NCBI GenBank assembly: GCA_905182435.1 | Contig: CAJJBN010000027.1 | Coordinates: forward strand, 1-64,000 | Source: Opitutaceae bacterium BACL24 MAG-120322-bin51 | GTDB taxonomy: Bacteria; Verrucomicrobiota; Verrucomicrobiia; Opitutales; Coraliomargaritaceae | Length of the DNA: 64,000 nucleotides | Direction: 5' to 3' | In this document: piece after piece, positions 1-9,105 of the stretch | How the letters are laid out: each line of letters begins with the position of its first letter | Position numbering within the stretch: position 1 is the first letter of the stretch | Program-made: the position numbers and the translations under genes | Notes under the pieces: generated by a model | Database searches by the model: none | Told to the model about the DNA's origin: nothing | What the model saw: only the letters and a program-made list of their open reading frames with translations

Positions 1-2
1 CA

Positions 3-1662
3 TCTGCGGCTCAAGCCATAGCTTGGGCCGTCAAATGCTCTGGCCTCCGCTCACCTCGAAATCTAGTAACGATTAGTGTCGTCGTTGTGCTGCTGCTATT
101 GAGCGGCGGCATCGCCCATCTGGACAATCCATGGCTTTCGCTGGTGCCTAGCTGCGCCGCGCTGTTCGTGGTATTTATTACCCGCAGTGCCTTGATCGGG
201 CTGTCAGTCGGCGCGATGTGTGGCGCCTTGTTAGTGTCCAATGGCGCGCCCCTCGCGGCAGTTGAGCAGCTGGCGCTGCAACAGTTTTGGCCGATCTTTG
301 GTTCGTCTTGGAAGCTGAGTGCGATTCTATTTACATTGATCCTGGGGGGCTTCGTTGCGCTGGTCGAAGCGGGCGGCGGCCTGCAAGGCCTGGTCCACCG
401 CTTGCTCGGCTCTGGGCGTGCGCCGCACAAGCGTATGCAATTTACGGTGTTTGGATTTGGCCTATTGGTGTTTTTCGATGGCTTGGCGAACACCATGCTC
501 ATTGGCCGACTATTGCGCTCGGCGGCAGATCGCTGCGGCGTTTCACGCCAAAAGCTGGCCTATCTCGCGGATACGACGGGCTCTGCGGTGGCGTGCTTGG
601 CGTTTATATCCACGTGGATCGCCTTTCAGCTATCGATGATCCACGAAGGCTTTGCCTTGGTCGGCCGTGAGGTCAGTGCCTATGCCTATTTTTTTAAATC
701 ACTGCCCTTTAATTACTATTGCTGGTTCGCGCTGCTGCTGGCCTTGGTCTCAATTACGCGAGAGTTTAACCCAGGCTCGATGGGCAAGGCCGAACGCGCG
801 GCCCGCAGACATGCCAGTTCGCGATGAGGATACCTCGCCCATTCACGCCAACCATTGGGGCTTAGCAATTGTGCCGATCTTGGTGCTCACATTCTCGATT
901 CCCCTGCTGACTTATGTGATCGGTGCGGAGTCGCTGTTGCCGTTCAGCTTGAGCAAATTTGCGCAGGCCTACGGACGCGCCGAAAGTTATGTGCCACAGA
1001 TTCTCGTGGCCGCTAGTGTGCTGGCTTCGTTAGTCGCTGCCGCTGCGCTGATGTCGACTGCGAAGACCGCAAAAACACGCGCACAATCGTCAGCTGGCAG
1101 GGTCTTTCTTTCGGGCGTGCGTGAGATCGCAAAACCGACGGTGGTGTTGATCGCCGCCTGGATGCTGGGCGCGGCGATTAGCCAACTTGGCACCGCGGAT
1201 CATCTGAGTGCCTTATTAGAGGGGCGCATTTCGGCGGGATTTTTACCAGCGATGATCTTTCTATTGGGCGCGGTGATTTCGTTCTCCACCGGCACCTCGT
1301 GGGGCACGATGGGCGTGCTGATGCCCCTGGCGATTCCGGTCATCTTTGCGGTCAGCGGTGAGAGCTCGGATGCGGAGCGCGATCGCACCGTCGCCGCTGC
1401 GATTGGTGCAGTCTTCAGTGGTGCGGTATTCGGCGACCATTGCAGCCCTTTCAGCGATACCACGATTGTCGCATCGATCGCATCAGGCGTCGAACCGCTG
1501 GATCATGTGCGCACGCAAATGCCGTTTGCACTGATTGCTGCGCTGGTCGCGCTAGTGCTCGGCTTCCTGCCGACGGGATTTGGCTTACCCGCCTGGGCAG
1601 GGCTCGGGCTCGGTGGAGCTTGCTTGATCTTACTGCCCAAGTGTTTCTCGCTAACGCGATGA
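3..1662 (+). CDS. nhaC: Na+/H+ antiporter, NhaC family (frameshifted, 5' end open)
   Basis: Inner-membrane carrier of the NhaC family, expected to exchange Na+ for protons. The frame is open from the window edge; a GTG at 87 is a possible start, but coding sense continues upstream, so the 5' end may be missing. The first part (to 827) is a series of hydrophobic helices with STWIAFQLSMI. The second part (from about 811) carries SFSTGTSWGTMGVLMPLA and GAVFGDHCSPFSDTTIVAS, typical of NhaC. The two parts are one base out of frame and join around 805-825, as if one base were extra. I read this as one gene with an indel rather than two genes. No operon partner is evident; gluQ follows after 115 bp. 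Confidence 0.85.
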
Positions 1663-1777
1663 GATCACCCCCGTTACTAATAAGGACGCAGGAATCAGAA
1701 TAATGCGCGCTTCTCGTTTTTAAGCGACACCTGCAAGAGCTTGCGCTCACCCTACAAACTTCATTAAGTGATTCCCT

Positions 1778-2644
1778 ATGAAATCGTCCTACCGAGGCCG
1801 CATCGCACCGACCCCCACAGGGTATTTACACCTTGGCCATGCGCGCACCTTCTGGATCGCGATGGAGCGTGCCCGCGAGGCCGGCGGCACATTGATCTAC
1901 CGCGACGAGGATATCGACCCCGACCGTTGCAAGCCGGAGTTTGCCGAAGCCGCGATTGAGGACCTGCACTGGTTCGGTTGTCAGTGGGACGAAGGCCCGA
2001 ATATCGGCGGTCCCGTTGGCCCGTATCGCCAAAGCGAGCGTATGCCACTGTTCCTCGATGCGTGGAAGCACCTCAAGGAAGGCGGCTTCATTTATCCCTG
2101 CGATCAATCCCGCAAAGATGTGGCTTGGGCGACTCAAGCGCCACACGGTGACGAAAAAGGCAGCGAATCGATTTACCCCGAACACTTACGCCCGCCGATC
2201 GGCACAGGCAAAACCGCCCAGGCGCCCGGCGAGACGAATTGGCGCTTCCGCGTGCCCGGTGATCGAAAAATGCAATTCGACGACCTCAGCCTCGGCCCCT
2301 GCGCTTTTAACTGCCTGAAGGACTTTGGTGACTTTCTGGTCTGGCGCAAAGACGGACAGCCGGCTTACGAGCTCGCCGTCGTGGTCGATGACGCCGCGAT
2401 GGGCATCACCGAAGTCGTGCGCGGCGAAGACCTGCTGATCTCGACTGCCCGGCAATTGCTGATCTACGAAGCCCTCGGGCTGACCGCGCCGGAATTTTAC
2501 CACGCCCCCCTACTTTGCGACTCCAGCGGCCAACGACTTGCCAAACGCCACAAATCTCTCAGCCTACGCGAACTGAAGGAAGCTGGAAAGACGCCAGAGG
2601 ATTTACGAAAGTCAGAGGACTGGTGGTCGGGCATGGACGACTAA
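1778..2644 (+). CDS. gluQ: Glutamyl-Q tRNA(Asp) synthetase
   Basis: A 288-residue stand-alone paralogue of the glutamyl-tRNA synthetase catalytic domain. In the known family it activates glutamate and attaches it to queuosine at the wobble position of tRNA(Asp). The class I HIGH-type motif is HLGHA (residues 18-22) and the KMSKS-type motif is LAKRHKS near residue 260. There is no anticodon-binding domain, which separates it from true GltX (about 480 residues). The cysteine cluster that binds zinc in the E. coli enzyme is not complete here; only one Cys is seen in the YPCDQS region. The ATG start is directly followed by the family N-terminus. It lies alone between nhaC and the MscS gene. Confidence 0.9.
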   Translation: MKSSYRGRIAPTPTGYLHLGHARTFWIAMERAREAGGTLIYRDEDIDPDRCKPEFAEAAIEDLHWFGCQWDEGPNIGGPVGPYRQSERMPLFLDAWKHLKEGGFIYPCDQSRKDVAWATQAPHGDEKGSESIYPEHLRPPIGTGKTAQAPGETNWRFRVPGDRKMQFDDLSLGPCAFNCLKDFGDFLVWRKDGQPAYELAVVVDDAAMGITEVVRGEDLLISTARQLLIYEALGLTAPEFYHAPLLCDSSGQRLAKRHKSLSLRELKEAGKTPEDLRKSEDWWSGMDD

Positions 2645-2743
2645 ACGCGCATTTTAGACTTCCGCTTCTCAGCTTCGATCCGCCCTTCGACTTCGTCGAA
2701 TCCGGTCTTGTCGCTAAGCTCGGAACAGCCTTTTATTAAAATC

Positions 2744-3589
2744 ATGATCGACGAAGAAATACAGCAACTGGATGAATTAAAGAATAATCTAATGCTCTGG
2801 CTGGCCGAAAAAGGCGCGGGTCTACTGGTCGCCATCATCATTATTGCCCTCGGGTTTTGGTTGGCCAAGCGCCTCGCCAATCTGATCATTAAGCTCTGCG
2901 ACAAGCGCGGGCTCGACGTCACCCTCGCCCGCTTCTTCGCTGGGTTTTCGAAGATCGTCGTCGTCGCTTTCGCCACGATCATGGCGCTGAGTAAGCTCAA
3001 TGTCGAAATCACCCCCTTCATCGCCCTATTAGGTGCCAGCGCCTTCGGCCTCAGCCTCGCCGTCCAAGGCCCCGTCTCCAACTACGGCGCGGGCATCGTG
3101 CTCATCATCACCCGTCCCTTCAAAGTCGGCGACACCCTGACACTCAACGGCCTCACCGGCCAGGTGGACTGCGTAAATCTGGGCAATATTCAACTCCTCA
3201 ACGAAGACGAACAGCGCATCACCATCCCGAATCGCAACGTCCTCGGCGAAATCTTCACTAACTCTTACGACTATAGCATCATCGAAGCGGTCGTCGGCAT
3301 CGACTACAGTGCCGACCCCGAAGCCGCGATTCGTTGCATCAGCGAGGCAGTCCAAACCGTCGAAGGCGTCGCACCGGATCGTGCCCCCGACGTCGGCATC
3401 GACGATTTCGGCGATTCCTCGATCAACATTGGCTACCGCGTCTGGGTGCCGACCAATCGCTACCACCGCACCCGCTACGCGGTCAACCTAGCCGTCTTCC
3501 GCGCCCTCGAAGCAGCGCAGATCACCATTCCCTTCCCACAGCGCGATGTGCACCTGATTCAGCCTAGAGGCCAGCTGAATCAGGTATGA
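2744..3589 (+). CDS. Small-conductance mechanosensitive channel, MscS family
   Basis: A 281-residue MscS-type channel, which releases solutes on osmotic downshock. Three N-terminal membrane segments are visible (about residues 18-40, 55-80, 83-115). The pore-lining helix contains GASAFGLSLAVQGPVSNYGAG, here cited at about residues 92-112, followed by the beta domain (FKVGDTLTLNGLTGQV) and the alpha/beta C-terminal domain. An upstream in-frame start at 2708 would add 12 residues; I chose the ATG at 2744 because the short MscS form begins close to the first helix. It is near E. coli MscS (286 residues) in length. The gene is followed by a 500-bp repeat-filled gap. Confidence 0.9.
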   Translation: MIDEEIQQLDELKNNLMLWLAEKGAGLLVAIIIIALGFWLAKRLANLIIKLCDKRGLDVTLARFFAGFSKIVVVAFATIMALSKLNVEITPFIALLGASAFGLSLAVQGPVSNYGAGIVLIITRPFKVGDTLTLNGLTGQVDCVNLGNIQLLNEDEQRITIPNRNVLGEIFTNSYDYSIIEAVVGIDYSADPEAAIRCISEAVQTVEGVAPDRAPDVGIDDFGDSSINIGYRVWVPTNRYHRTRYAVNLAVFRALEAAQITIPFPQRDVHLIQPRGQLNQV

Positions 3590-3695
3590 GTAATGAGCAG
3601 TCGATCGGGCGAGTATTTAAACGTGGTATTCACTGCCCTAAAGTGCTCGACCTACCACATTTCGCCAGTCAAACATCACCGACTAGGCACGCATC

Positions 3696-3980
3696 GAGGC
3701 CTTCCTCCGCGCGCAGACCGAGGCGGTCGACACGGAGGTCAACCCTCCCTGCTTACATTCTCAAGGAGGGACCACCTCCACGTGGTACGAGGCCTTCCTC
3801 CGCGCGCAGACCGAGGCGGTCGACACGGAGGTCAACCCTCCCTGCTTACCACCAAGGGAGGGACCACCTCCGCGTGGTCCGCGTCATACGAATGCGAGCG
3901 CGCAGACCGAGGCGGTCGACACGGAGGTCAACCCTCCCTGCTTACCACCAAGGGAGGGACCACCTCCGCGTGGTCCGCAG
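3696..3980. repeat. Three tandem hairpin repeats of about 93-96 bp
   Basis: The 509-bp gap between the MscS gene and cmk holds three direct copies of a unit that starts GAGGCCTTCCTCC, passes through CGCAGACCGAGGCGGTCGAC, and ends in an inverted repeat. The inverted repeats lie at 3734-3779, 3827-3871 and 3923-3967: left arm GGAGGTCAACCCTCCCT, right arm AGGGAGGGACCACCTCC, pairing at 14 of 17 positions. Unit spacing is 93 and 96 bp; the third copy lacks the GAGGCCTTCCTC start. GACCGAGGCGGTC inside each unit is a second small hairpin. Open frames exist through it in several registers, as expected for a repeat, but no ribosome binding site or family resemblance supports a protein. A further 7-bp hairpin (GCGAAGT/ACTTCGC) lies near 4033-4050. 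Confidence 0.8.
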
Positions 3981-4098
3981 CAGCCGCAAACCAGCGTAGC
4001 TGAAGTGACAGGTAAACAGTCGTCGGGGCGAGGCGAAGTAGCCACTTCGCGGAATCCGTTCTTGTCGCTTCGCCCTTAACTGCCTTACTTAACTGGAT

Positions 4099-4764
4099 AT
4101 GCCAAACAGTTCTGGATTCAACATCATCGCCGTTGATGGCGGCGCGGCCACGGGAAAGTCCTCGACCTCCCGCGCCATTGCCGAACGACTCAACCTGATG
4201 CACGTCGATACTGGCGCGCATTACCGCACGCTGACCTATGCGCTGCTCGATGCTGGCGCCGACTCAGAAACACCCGAAGCGATTCCTGCACTACTGGCAT
4301 CGCTGGCACTCGACACCACCATCAAAGGTCGCAGCGCACTGCTCAGTATCAACGGCCATGTGCCTGCCGATGCCGACATCCGCTCCCCCCAGGTCAATGC
4401 CAACGTCTCCAAGTTTGCAGCGATCGAATCTGTCCGCGAATTCCTGTTCAACTATCAACGCAGCCAAGCTCAAGTCGCTCGCGATCACGCCGAATTCACT
4501 GGGCTGATCATGGAAGGCCGCGACATCGGCTCCGTCATTTTCCCCAACGCAGACTTCCGTTTCTTCCTGTTTGCCGACGAAGCCACCCGTGCCGCACGCC
4601 GTGCGAAGGACGGCCAGACCGACTCGATCGCCGAACGCGACAAACTCGACAGCCAACGTAAAGCCGCGCCGCTCGTCTGCCCCGAAGGTGCCATCCGCGT
4701 CGACACTGGGCCCTTGCCCCTCGAAGGCGTCGTCGAGCACATCTGCGGAATCATCACTGCCTAA
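4099..4764 (+). CDS. cmk: Cytidylate kinase
   Basis: A 221-residue nucleoside monophosphate kinase that phosphorylates CMP and dCMP using ATP in the cytoplasm. The P-loop GGAATGKSS lies at residues 14-22, preceded by the family-typical IIAVDG strand. DTGAHYRTLTYALL follows, then the CMP-binding region and GRDIGSVIFPNADFRFFLFA near residues 142-161, which is characteristic of Cmk. Length matches the bacterial family (220-230). plsC follows after 55 bp on the same strand, the common cmk-plsC pairing. Confidence 0.95.
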   Translation: MPNSSGFNIIAVDGGAATGKSSTSRAIAERLNLMHVDTGAHYRTLTYALLDAGADSETPEAIPALLASLALDTTIKGRSALLSINGHVPADADIRSPQVNANVSKFAAIESVREFLFNYQRSQAQVARDHAEFTGLIMEGRDIGSVIFPNADFRFFLFADEATRAARRAKDGQTDSIAERDKLDSQRKAAPLVCPEGAIRVDTGPLPLEGVVEHICGIITA

Positions 4765-4819
4765 ATTTAGCCATTCGCTATTATTCATCACTAATTAGCC
4801 ATCACGGCGCAGCCGTATC

Positions 4820-5470
4820 ATGTCCAACCCACGCCCAACAACTCCACCTTTTTACGAATGTGTCCGCGTCATCGCAGACTGGTTTTTCAGCACGTTTTAC
4901 GACTATTCTACTTCAGGGATGAGCGGCGTGCCGCTGACTGGGAGTGCGATCTTCGCCGCCAACCACATCAGCTTTTACGATCCGCCTGCGATCGGCGCCC
5001 AAGTCCAGCGCCCGTTTAATTACTTCGCTCGTGACACCCTCTACAAAGGCTGGTTCGGCAAAGCACTGCACAAGCTCGACACCATTCCGGTCGCCCGCGA
5101 AAACGCCGACATCAAATCGCTCAAAGCCATCTTTAAGGCGCTGAAAAATAAAGGCGCAGTCGCGATTTACCCCGAAGGCACCCGCTCGGCCGATGGTAAG
5201 CTCGCCGAGCCCAAGCCCGGCGCTGGTATGATTGCGTGTAAATCCAAGGCCACCGTGATTCCGACGCGGATCTTCGGCACCTTTGAGGCTTACGGCCGTC
5301 AACACAAACTGCCATCCATTGGCGGTCCAATTCACATCGCCTATGGCAAGCCAATGTCAGTCGACGAGATCGACCCAGGTAAAGAGCATCCAGAGCGCTA
5401 CCTCGAAGCCTCCCGCCGCATTATGGCACGCATCGCCGAGCTGCAAGCTCCTGTTCAAACTATAGTTTGA
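4820..5470 (+). CDS. plsC: 1-acyl-sn-glycerol-3-phosphate acyltransferase
   Basis: A 216-residue acyltransferase that adds the second acyl chain to lysophosphatidic acid at the inner membrane. The HX4D catalytic motif is NHISFYD near residues 48-54. The substrate-binding motif YPEGTRSADGKL lies around residue 118, followed by the PGAGMIACKSKATVIPT segment that fits block IV of the family. A single hydrophobic stretch lies before the catalytic motif. It follows cmk closely, so the two may be co-transcribed. Confidence 0.93.
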   Translation: MSNPRPTTPPFYECVRVIADWFFSTFYDYSTSGMSGVPLTGSAIFAANHISFYDPPAIGAQVQRPFNYFARDTLYKGWFGKALHKLDTIPVARENADIKSLKAIFKALKNKGAVAIYPEGTRSADGKLAEPKPGAGMIACKSKATVIPTRIFGTFEAYGRQHKLPSIGGPIHIAYGKPMSVDEIDPGKEHPERYLEASRRIMARIAELQAPVQTIV

Positions 5471-5528
5471 AGAGCTTTCCGCCCAGCAATGCGAATATCT
5501 AATATTTAATGGCTAAAAGCTAACAGAC

Positions 5529-5885
5529 ATGAGCGATTTGAAAGATTTCGAAGACATGAAGGTCTGGCAAGATGCTCAAGCTCTTGCCTGCGAAGTGTAT
5601 AAAGACTTTCAAAATTCAAAGGACTTCTCCTTTAAAGATCAAATCACACGAGCCGCCGTTTCGATTTCGAATAACATCGCAGAAGGCGCCGAGCGAAGCA
5701 CCTCGACCGAGTTTTCCAGATTCTTAGATATCGCCAAAGGCTCGACAGGGGAAGTGCGCAGCATGTATAGACTCGCCCAACGCCTCAATTTACTTTCACT
5801 TGAGACCGTTGAGCACAGATCAGCACTCTGCGTGGAGATCTCCAAGCAACTCGCAGGCTTTGCAAAATATCTCCGCGCGAAGTAA
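5529..5885 (+). CDS. Four-helix-bundle protein (S23 / 23S rRNA intervening-sequence type)
   Basis: A 118-residue helical protein of the four helix bundle family first found encoded inside 23S rRNA intervening sequences. Family marks are DMKVWQDAQALACEVY at the N-terminus and the central RAAVSISNNIAEGAERST, then a helix with GEVRSMYRLAQRL. No enzymatic function is known for the family; homologues form pentamers and are often scattered singly through genomes, as here between plsC and purM. It lies in ordinary protein-coding context, not in rRNA. Confidence 0.9.
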   Translation: MSDLKDFEDMKVWQDAQALACEVYKDFQNSKDFSFKDQITRAAVSISNNIAEGAERSTSTEFSRFLDIAKGSTGEVRSMYRLAQRLNLLSLETVEHRSALCVEISKQLAGFAKYLRAK

Positions 5886-5924
5886 CCACTTTCAAACAAA
5901 TCATTTAGCCATTACCAATTAGCC

Positions 5925-7117
5925 ATGAGCAATTCCAATGATCGCTACGCCCAACGCGGCGTCTCTTCTTCCAAGTCCGAAGTCCACGCCGTCGTGGATA
6001 AGCTCGACCGTGGCGTCTTTCCCGGTGCCTTCTGCAAGATCGGCGCAGACATCCTAACCGGCAACCCCGACAAGTGTAACATTATCCACTCCGACGGCTC
6101 TGGCACCAAAAGCACACTCGCCTACCTACATTACAAAGAGACCGGCGACCCGACCGGCTTTCGCAAGACGGCTCAAGACAGCCTCGTCATGAACATCGAT
6201 GACCTGCTCTGTGTCGGCGCGATCAATGGCATCCTCATCTCCAGCACGGTCAACCGTAACGCCCGCGCCATTCCCGGCGAAGCACTCGGCCAACTCATTT
6301 CCGGCACCGAAGACTTCCTCGCCACCATGCGTGACTATGGCGTCGGCGTCCACAGCGGCGGCGGCGAAACAGCCGACGTCGGCGACCTCACTGGCACCGT
6401 CACCGTCGACTCCTGCGCGGTGGTGGTCATGGACCGCAAAGACGTCGTCGATAATGCCAACGTCAAGCCCGGCCTAGCCATCGTCGGCCTCGCTTCTGCT
6501 GGCCAAGCCACTTACGAGACATTCGAGAACTCCGGCATCGGCAGCAACGGCCTGACCAGCGCCCGCCACGACTTGCTCAGCCCCTACTACCTCGAGAAAT
6601 ATCCCGAGACCGTCGATCCCACCACCGACAAGCAATATCTCTACTGCGGCCCTTACAAGATGACCGACATGCTCCCCGACTCCGACATGACAGTCGGCGA
6701 CGCGATCATGAGCCCCACCCGCACCTACGCGCCGATCATCAAGCAACTCCTCTGCTGAAGACCGCGACAGCATCTACGGCATGGTGCACTGCTCCGGCGG
6801 CGGTCAAACCAAGTGCATCCGTTTCGGCACCAGGCGTCCACCACATCAAGGACAACTTCCTGCCCATCCCTCCGATTTTCAAAGCGATCCAGAAGGCCAG
6901 CGGCACCAGCTCCGAAGAGATGTTCCGCGTCTATAACATGGGCCACCGCATGGAGATCTTTTGCGAGCCTGAGGCCGCTGCCGGCATCATCGCCAAGAGC
7001 GAAGCTTTCGGCATCCCCGCGCAAATCATTGGCCGCACTGAAGCCACCCAAAAAACCGACGGTCAGAACCACGTCACCATCGTGCACGACGGCGAGACGC
7101 TTGAATACAGCCTTTAG
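5925..7117 (+). CDS. purM: Phosphoribosylformylglycinamidine cyclo-ligase (AIR synthetase), two frameshifts
   Basis: Purine pathway enzyme that closes FGAM to AIR with ATP. The N-terminal part has [18 protein letters not shown] and [10 protein letters not shown], and [17 protein letters not shown] follows near residue 140. The frame changes after IIKQLL near 6753 and again near 6831; deleting one base at each point restores [20 protein letters not shown] and then [16 protein letters not shown]. The repaired protein has about 396 residues, longer than E. coli PurM (345) and like the longer form of some Bacteroidota and Verrucomicrobiota. The second short segment holds the C-terminal [16 protein letters not shown] motif. 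As the only purM seen and essential for purine synthesis, an assembly error is the likeliest cause of the breaks. Confidence 0.9.
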
Positions 7118-7161
7118 GAAAAGCTGAAACACGGAAATTAGGAATCAGCCCCGTCACCACT

Positions 7162-7217
7162 CTCAGGTCTCAGCCCTCAGGTCTCAGCCCTCAGGTCTCA
7201 GCCCTCAGGTCTCAACT
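7162..7217. repeat. Tandem repeat, four 14-bp units
   Basis: CTCAGGTCTCAGCC is repeated at 7162, 7176, 7190 and 7204; the first three units are exact and the last ends AACT. It sits between purM and the next small gene. A related CTCAGGTCTC motif reappears in the linker of the fused ureB-ureC gene (35437-35508). Confidence 0.9.
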
Positions 7218-7226
7218 CTTCCCACC

Positions 7227-7628
7227 TTGCACCTGCTCACCTTCATACGCCGATTCGGTCGGCTCTCACTACTGCTTTGCTGCTGCTGGCTCTTAACTGG
7301 GCCACAGTTACTGCTGCAGTTGGGCGCATGGAGCTGGATGGTCGCGAGTTACTCGCAAGAAAGTAGTATAGAGCAAGCCTTTGCCGAAACGTTTGGCGGC
7401 GACCGCCCCTGCGAACTCTGTAAAATCATCACCGCAGTCGATACCGAGCAAGAATCCACTCCGACTCAGCGAAGCAACGAAACCAAGAGCCTAAAGCTCA
7501 TGCTCGGCCAAACACCGCGCATCACGTTCGCACCCACACATTTCATAGCTGCCAAGCGCAGTATGGTCGAACTGGCACCACCACTGCGGCACCCACGCGT
7601 GCCCACCCCACCGCCGCGACTCGTTTAA
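7227..7628 (+). CDS. Small secreted or membrane-anchored CxxC protein, function unknown
   Basis: A 133-residue predicted protein with a TTG start directly after the tandem repeat, so the true start is uncertain. A hydrophobic N-terminus (residues 10-45, rich in Leu and Cys) suggests a signal or anchor helix. The central SSIEQAFAETFGGDRPCELC segment contains a CxxC pair, and the C-terminus is Pro-rich (HPRVPTPPPRLV). I recall similar small CxxC proteins beside metal-related outer-membrane genes, but I cannot name a family. The outer-membrane gene about 220 bp downstream on the same strand supports a periplasmic metal or redox role as a guess only. Confidence 0.55.
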   Translation: MHLLTFIRRFGRLSLLLCCCWLLTGPQLLLQLGAWSWMVASYSQESSIEQAFAETFGGDRPCELCKIITAVDTEQESTPTQRSNETKSLKLMLGQTPRITFAPTHFIAAKRSMVELAPPLRHPRVPTPPPRLV

Positions 7629-7644
7629 CGAGCTGTATTTAAAA

Positions 7645-7669
7645 GTAGAAGCGACACTCTTGTCGCTTT
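7645..7669. repeat. Family-1 dispersed repeat, single arm
   Basis: One copy of the 25-mer beginning GTAGAAGCGACACTC and ending TTGTCGCTTT. It contains the perfect hairpin GCGACA-CTCT-TGTCGC. Paired or triple copies occur at 15040-15155 and 32359-32420. Confidence 0.8.
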
Positions 7670-7708
7670 GCGGGCGAAAGTGACGACCTACATGTCGTCC
7701 GCTCATTC

Positions 7709-7788
7709 GTGGCGTCCGAGCTTGCTCGGGCCCGCATAAAACCTGATCCGCCCACCCGCAGAAAAGCCTGAGCAAGCTCAGACGCCAC
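7709..7788. repeat. Family-3 inverted repeat, 23-bp arms
   Basis: The left arm 7709-7731 (GTGGCGTCCGAGCTTGCTCGGGC) pairs with the right arm 7766-7788 at 20 or more of 23 positions, with 34 bp between them. Each arm contains a smaller GAGC-TTGCTC hairpin. It lies between the CxxC protein gene and the outer-membrane protein gene, where it could form a transcript hairpin. No terminal T-run is seen. Confidence 0.75.
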
Positions 7789-7846
7789 AAAGAGGCATCA
7801 TCGCATTTGTGAGCACTCAGCTAAACAACAAACAACGAGCAACATA

Positions 7847-8942
7847 ATGAACACATTTACCAAACACATACTTCTTTTCTCCACACTCACTGCGGCCACC
7901 AGCGCCACCTTCGCCGCGCCGTCCTTCAGTTGCTGCGCGACCGACGACAGCTATCAGGGACGTCCCGATGAACACGCGCCGATCTCCGTGATGGGCGATC
8001 ACACCCACGCCAAATCTGGCTGGATGATGTCCTACCGCACCATGCACATGGACATGGACGGCATGCGCTACTGGCACCGATCGTGTCTCGTCCGGTGATG
8101 TCTTCGCCGAAAGCTACAGCGTCACACCTGAGTCCATGTCGATGGACATGCACATGCTCGGTCTCATGTATGCGCCAACAGACAAACTCACGCTCATGCT
8201 CATGGCCAACTACACCGACATCGAGATGGATCATAGGATCTTCTCCCAAGGCGCGGCCAACATGATCAACAACGGCAGCACCAAGTTCACCACAGAGACC
8301 AGCGGCCTCGGCGATGTAAAAATCGGCGGACTCTACCGCTTCTATCTGGAGGAAAATCGCAAAGCCCACTTGGGCCTCAGCCTGAGCCTACCCACTGGCT
8401 CGATTGATGAAAAAGACACAACGCCAGGCATGGGTGGCCCCGCCAACCGACAGTTGCCCGCACCGATGCAGCTCGGCTCCGGCACCTACGACCTACTCCC
8501 ATCGCTGACTTATGTGCAACAGTTTGAGGATTGGTCCTACGGCGCACAGGCCAACGCCATCATCCGCCTCGAAAGTGAGAACGACAACGGCTACCGACTC
8601 GGCAACGTCTTTGGCGCCACCACATGGGTCGGCTACAACCTAAACGAATGGGTCGGCCTCAACACCGGCCTGAACTACACTTACACCAGCAAGCTCAAAG
8701 GCAGCCAAGACGACGTCGGCACCATGGGGCCGAATGGTAAATCGGTCACCACCGCCTACGAAAGCAACACCGGCGGCGAACGCCTAGACGCGATCTTCGG
8801 CATCAACCTGTATGTGCCAACCGGCTCGTTAAAGGGCCAGCGTATTGCCATCGACCTCCGTCTACCACTCTGGCAAGACCTCAACGGCTACCAGCTAGAG
8901 ACCGACTACGCGCTCACCTTGGGTTGGCAGATGGCGTTCTAA
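7847..8942 (+). CDS. Outer-membrane beta-barrel protein, metal-associated transporter type (frameshifted)
   Basis: About 364 residues after repair. A signal peptide (residues 1-24, ending TFAAP) is followed by a CC pair and a His/Met-rich segment, [21 protein letters not shown]. After a one-base frame change near 8068 (restored reading [12 protein letters not shown]), the rest is alternating beta-strand sequence ending in GWQMAF with a terminal Phe, as in outer-membrane barrels. The Met- and His-rich part, repeated in MSMDMHM, resembles barrels annotated as transporters beside copper or heavy-metal genes (PF13557-like). The ligand is not known. The upstream CxxC protein gene may be its partner. 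Membrane location is well supported; substrate is inference. Confidence 0.75.
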
Positions 8943-8950
8943 GCGCCAAT

Positions 8951-8978
8951 GTCGCAGCGACACTCTAGTCGCTGCGAC
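8951..8978 (+). terminator. Hairpin after the outer-membrane protein gene
   Basis: GTCGCAGCGAC-ACTCTA-GTCGCTGCGAC forms a perfect 11-bp stem 8 bp after the stop codon. There is no T-run, so it may be a repeat-derived mRNA end rather than a standard intrinsic terminator. The GCGACACTCTAGTCGC core resembles the family-1 repeat. Confidence 0.55.
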
Positions 8979-9105
8979 TGAAGTGGGCGTCGTTGATTCG
9001 ACGCCCGCTTTTTGTTGCTCAGCACAACAACCATCGATGAATCGTAAAAAAACTTTTGTGTATTCTGTGCCTTCTGTGGTTAATTCCTGTCCACATAACT
9101 TTGCC

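Noticed and set aside
811-1662. Second half of nhaC as an independent gene
   Set aside because: It lacks the N-terminal half that every NhaC has, and the upstream half ends exactly where it begins.
3696-3980. CRISPR array
   Set aside because: Only three units, about 95 bp long each, with no unique spacers.
3586-4003. Two overlapping open frames with repeated peptides (ADRGGRHGGQPSLL-type) across the triple repeat
   Set aside because: They exist only because the repeat lacks stops in some frames. No ribosome binding site, no family resemblance, and the DNA symmetry explains the sequence better.
6740-6840. Programmed frameshifting in purM
   Set aside because: The two sites share no slippery motif with each other or with the other broken genes; most breaks are explained by one extra base, as in read error.
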